Part shown: positions 63,821 to 64,000 of the stretch, in pieces
Layout: every line of letters starts with the position of its first letter
Position numbering within the stretch: position 1 is the first letter of the stretch
Source: Lutibacter sp. B1
GTDB lineage: Bacteria; Bacteroidota; Bacteroidia; Flavobacteriales; Flavobacteriaceae
Length of the DNA stretch: 64,000 nt
Direction: 5' to 3'
Assembly (NCBI RefSeq): GCF_012524075.1
Contig: NZ_JAAZUI010000006.1
Coordinates: 62,001-126,000, forward strand
Translations under genes and position numbers: made by a program
Notes under the pieces: model-generated
Seen by the model: only the letters and a program-made list of their open reading frames with translations
Databases searched by the model: none
What the model was told of the DNA's origin: nothing

Positions 63821-64000
63821 TTAATCTTCAATATCTTCGTCTGGTATTTCTTCTAAATCAGCATCATTATCATACACCTCGTCAAAATTATCTTCATCAG
63901 CATCATAATCTTCCATAGTCTCTTCCAATTTTAAGCTTATTTTAACTAGGTACACAGTATCATCTGTTCTAACTTCAACAGCTCTAACTGTTTCGTCTTT
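63821..64000 (-). CDS. C-terminal fragment of an acidic protein, unrecognised
   Basis: The frame is open from the window edge at 64000 down to a TAA at 63821: 59 residues. It reads KDETVRAVEVRTDDTVYLVK then turns into a very acidic tail rich in Asp and Glu (YDADEDNFDEVYDND, then EIPDEDIED). The start lies outside the window. I do not recognise the family. The acidic tail could be a disordered regulatory end. It is convergent with the DUF2853 gene and shares its terminator. Confidence 0.7.
   Translation of the reverse strand, partial: KDETVRAVEVRTDDTVYLVKISLKLEETMEDYDADEDNFDEVYDNDADLEEIPDEDIED

Overview
The window is about 31% GC by eye and is chromosomal DNA of a Bacteroidota member, most likely Flavobacteriaceae. 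The signs are SusC/SusD pairs, lipoproteins with an SxC lipobox followed by acidic residues, promoters of the TAnnTTTG (-7) type, almost no Shine-Dalgarno sequences, a fused E1 alpha-beta 2-oxoacid dehydrogenase, and the gene order rpsU-xerC-hpf-tRNAs-tuf-tRNA(Trp)-secE-nusG-rplKAJL-rpoBC. I could not assign a genus. I saw no rRNA, CRISPR array, insertion sequence, integrase of a mobile element or phage gene.

Layout. 1-11258 is a glucuronoxylan utilisation locus made of two convergent arms. The plus arm has the end of a GH67 alpha-glucuronidase, an SDR oxidoreductase, mannonate dehydratase UxuA and a GH10 xylanase lipoprotein. The minus arm has SusC, SusD and a surface lipoprotein with IPT/TIG and CBM4/9-like modules. 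Each arm ends in its own terminator. A perfect 14-bp palindrome overlaps the -33 element of the putative susC promoter. 11637-24893 is housekeeping: a glycosyltransferase remnant, RluF, a small membrane protein, Tgt, LptG, a DMT transporter, AccA, Nnr, a TlpA-like lipoprotein, HutH, a YCII lipoprotein and a TonB-dependent receptor.

25001-39929 is the transcription/translation block on the minus strand. rpsU has a ten-base perfect Shine-Dalgarno, exceptional in this phylum. It is followed by xerC and hpf, then four tRNAs, tuf, tRNA-Trp, secE, nusG, four ribosomal protein genes, rpoB, rpoC and a DUF3467 gene. Long perfect hairpins sit at the rplL-rpoB and rpoB-rpoC junctions. 39967-44929 carries an acyl-CoA dehydrogenase, a helix-hairpin-helix protein, an alanine/glycine symporter, a K+ channel and a PspC-like protein. 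45034-56894 holds uvrA, a LOG-family gene, an M1-peptidase-like outer-membrane protein without zinc ligands, a fused branched-chain-type E1, and a korDABC 2-oxoacid:ferredoxin oxidoreductase operon. That operon is preceded by two tandem operator-like repeats. The rest (56968-64000) contains a TIGR01777 epimerase, NDH-2, a GNAT enzyme, DnaK, serine dehydratase, a DUF2853 protein and an acidic C-terminal fragment.

No wholly new multi-gene system stands out. The best leads are regulatory or structural: the rpsU Shine-Dalgarno and the promoter nested in its terminator, the putative susC operator, the tandem kor operators, the RNA polymerase operon hairpins, the leaderless tgt, and two proteins that have lost canonical metal ligands (Tgt and the M1-like protein). 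All functional calls are from reading the sequence; no database search was run.
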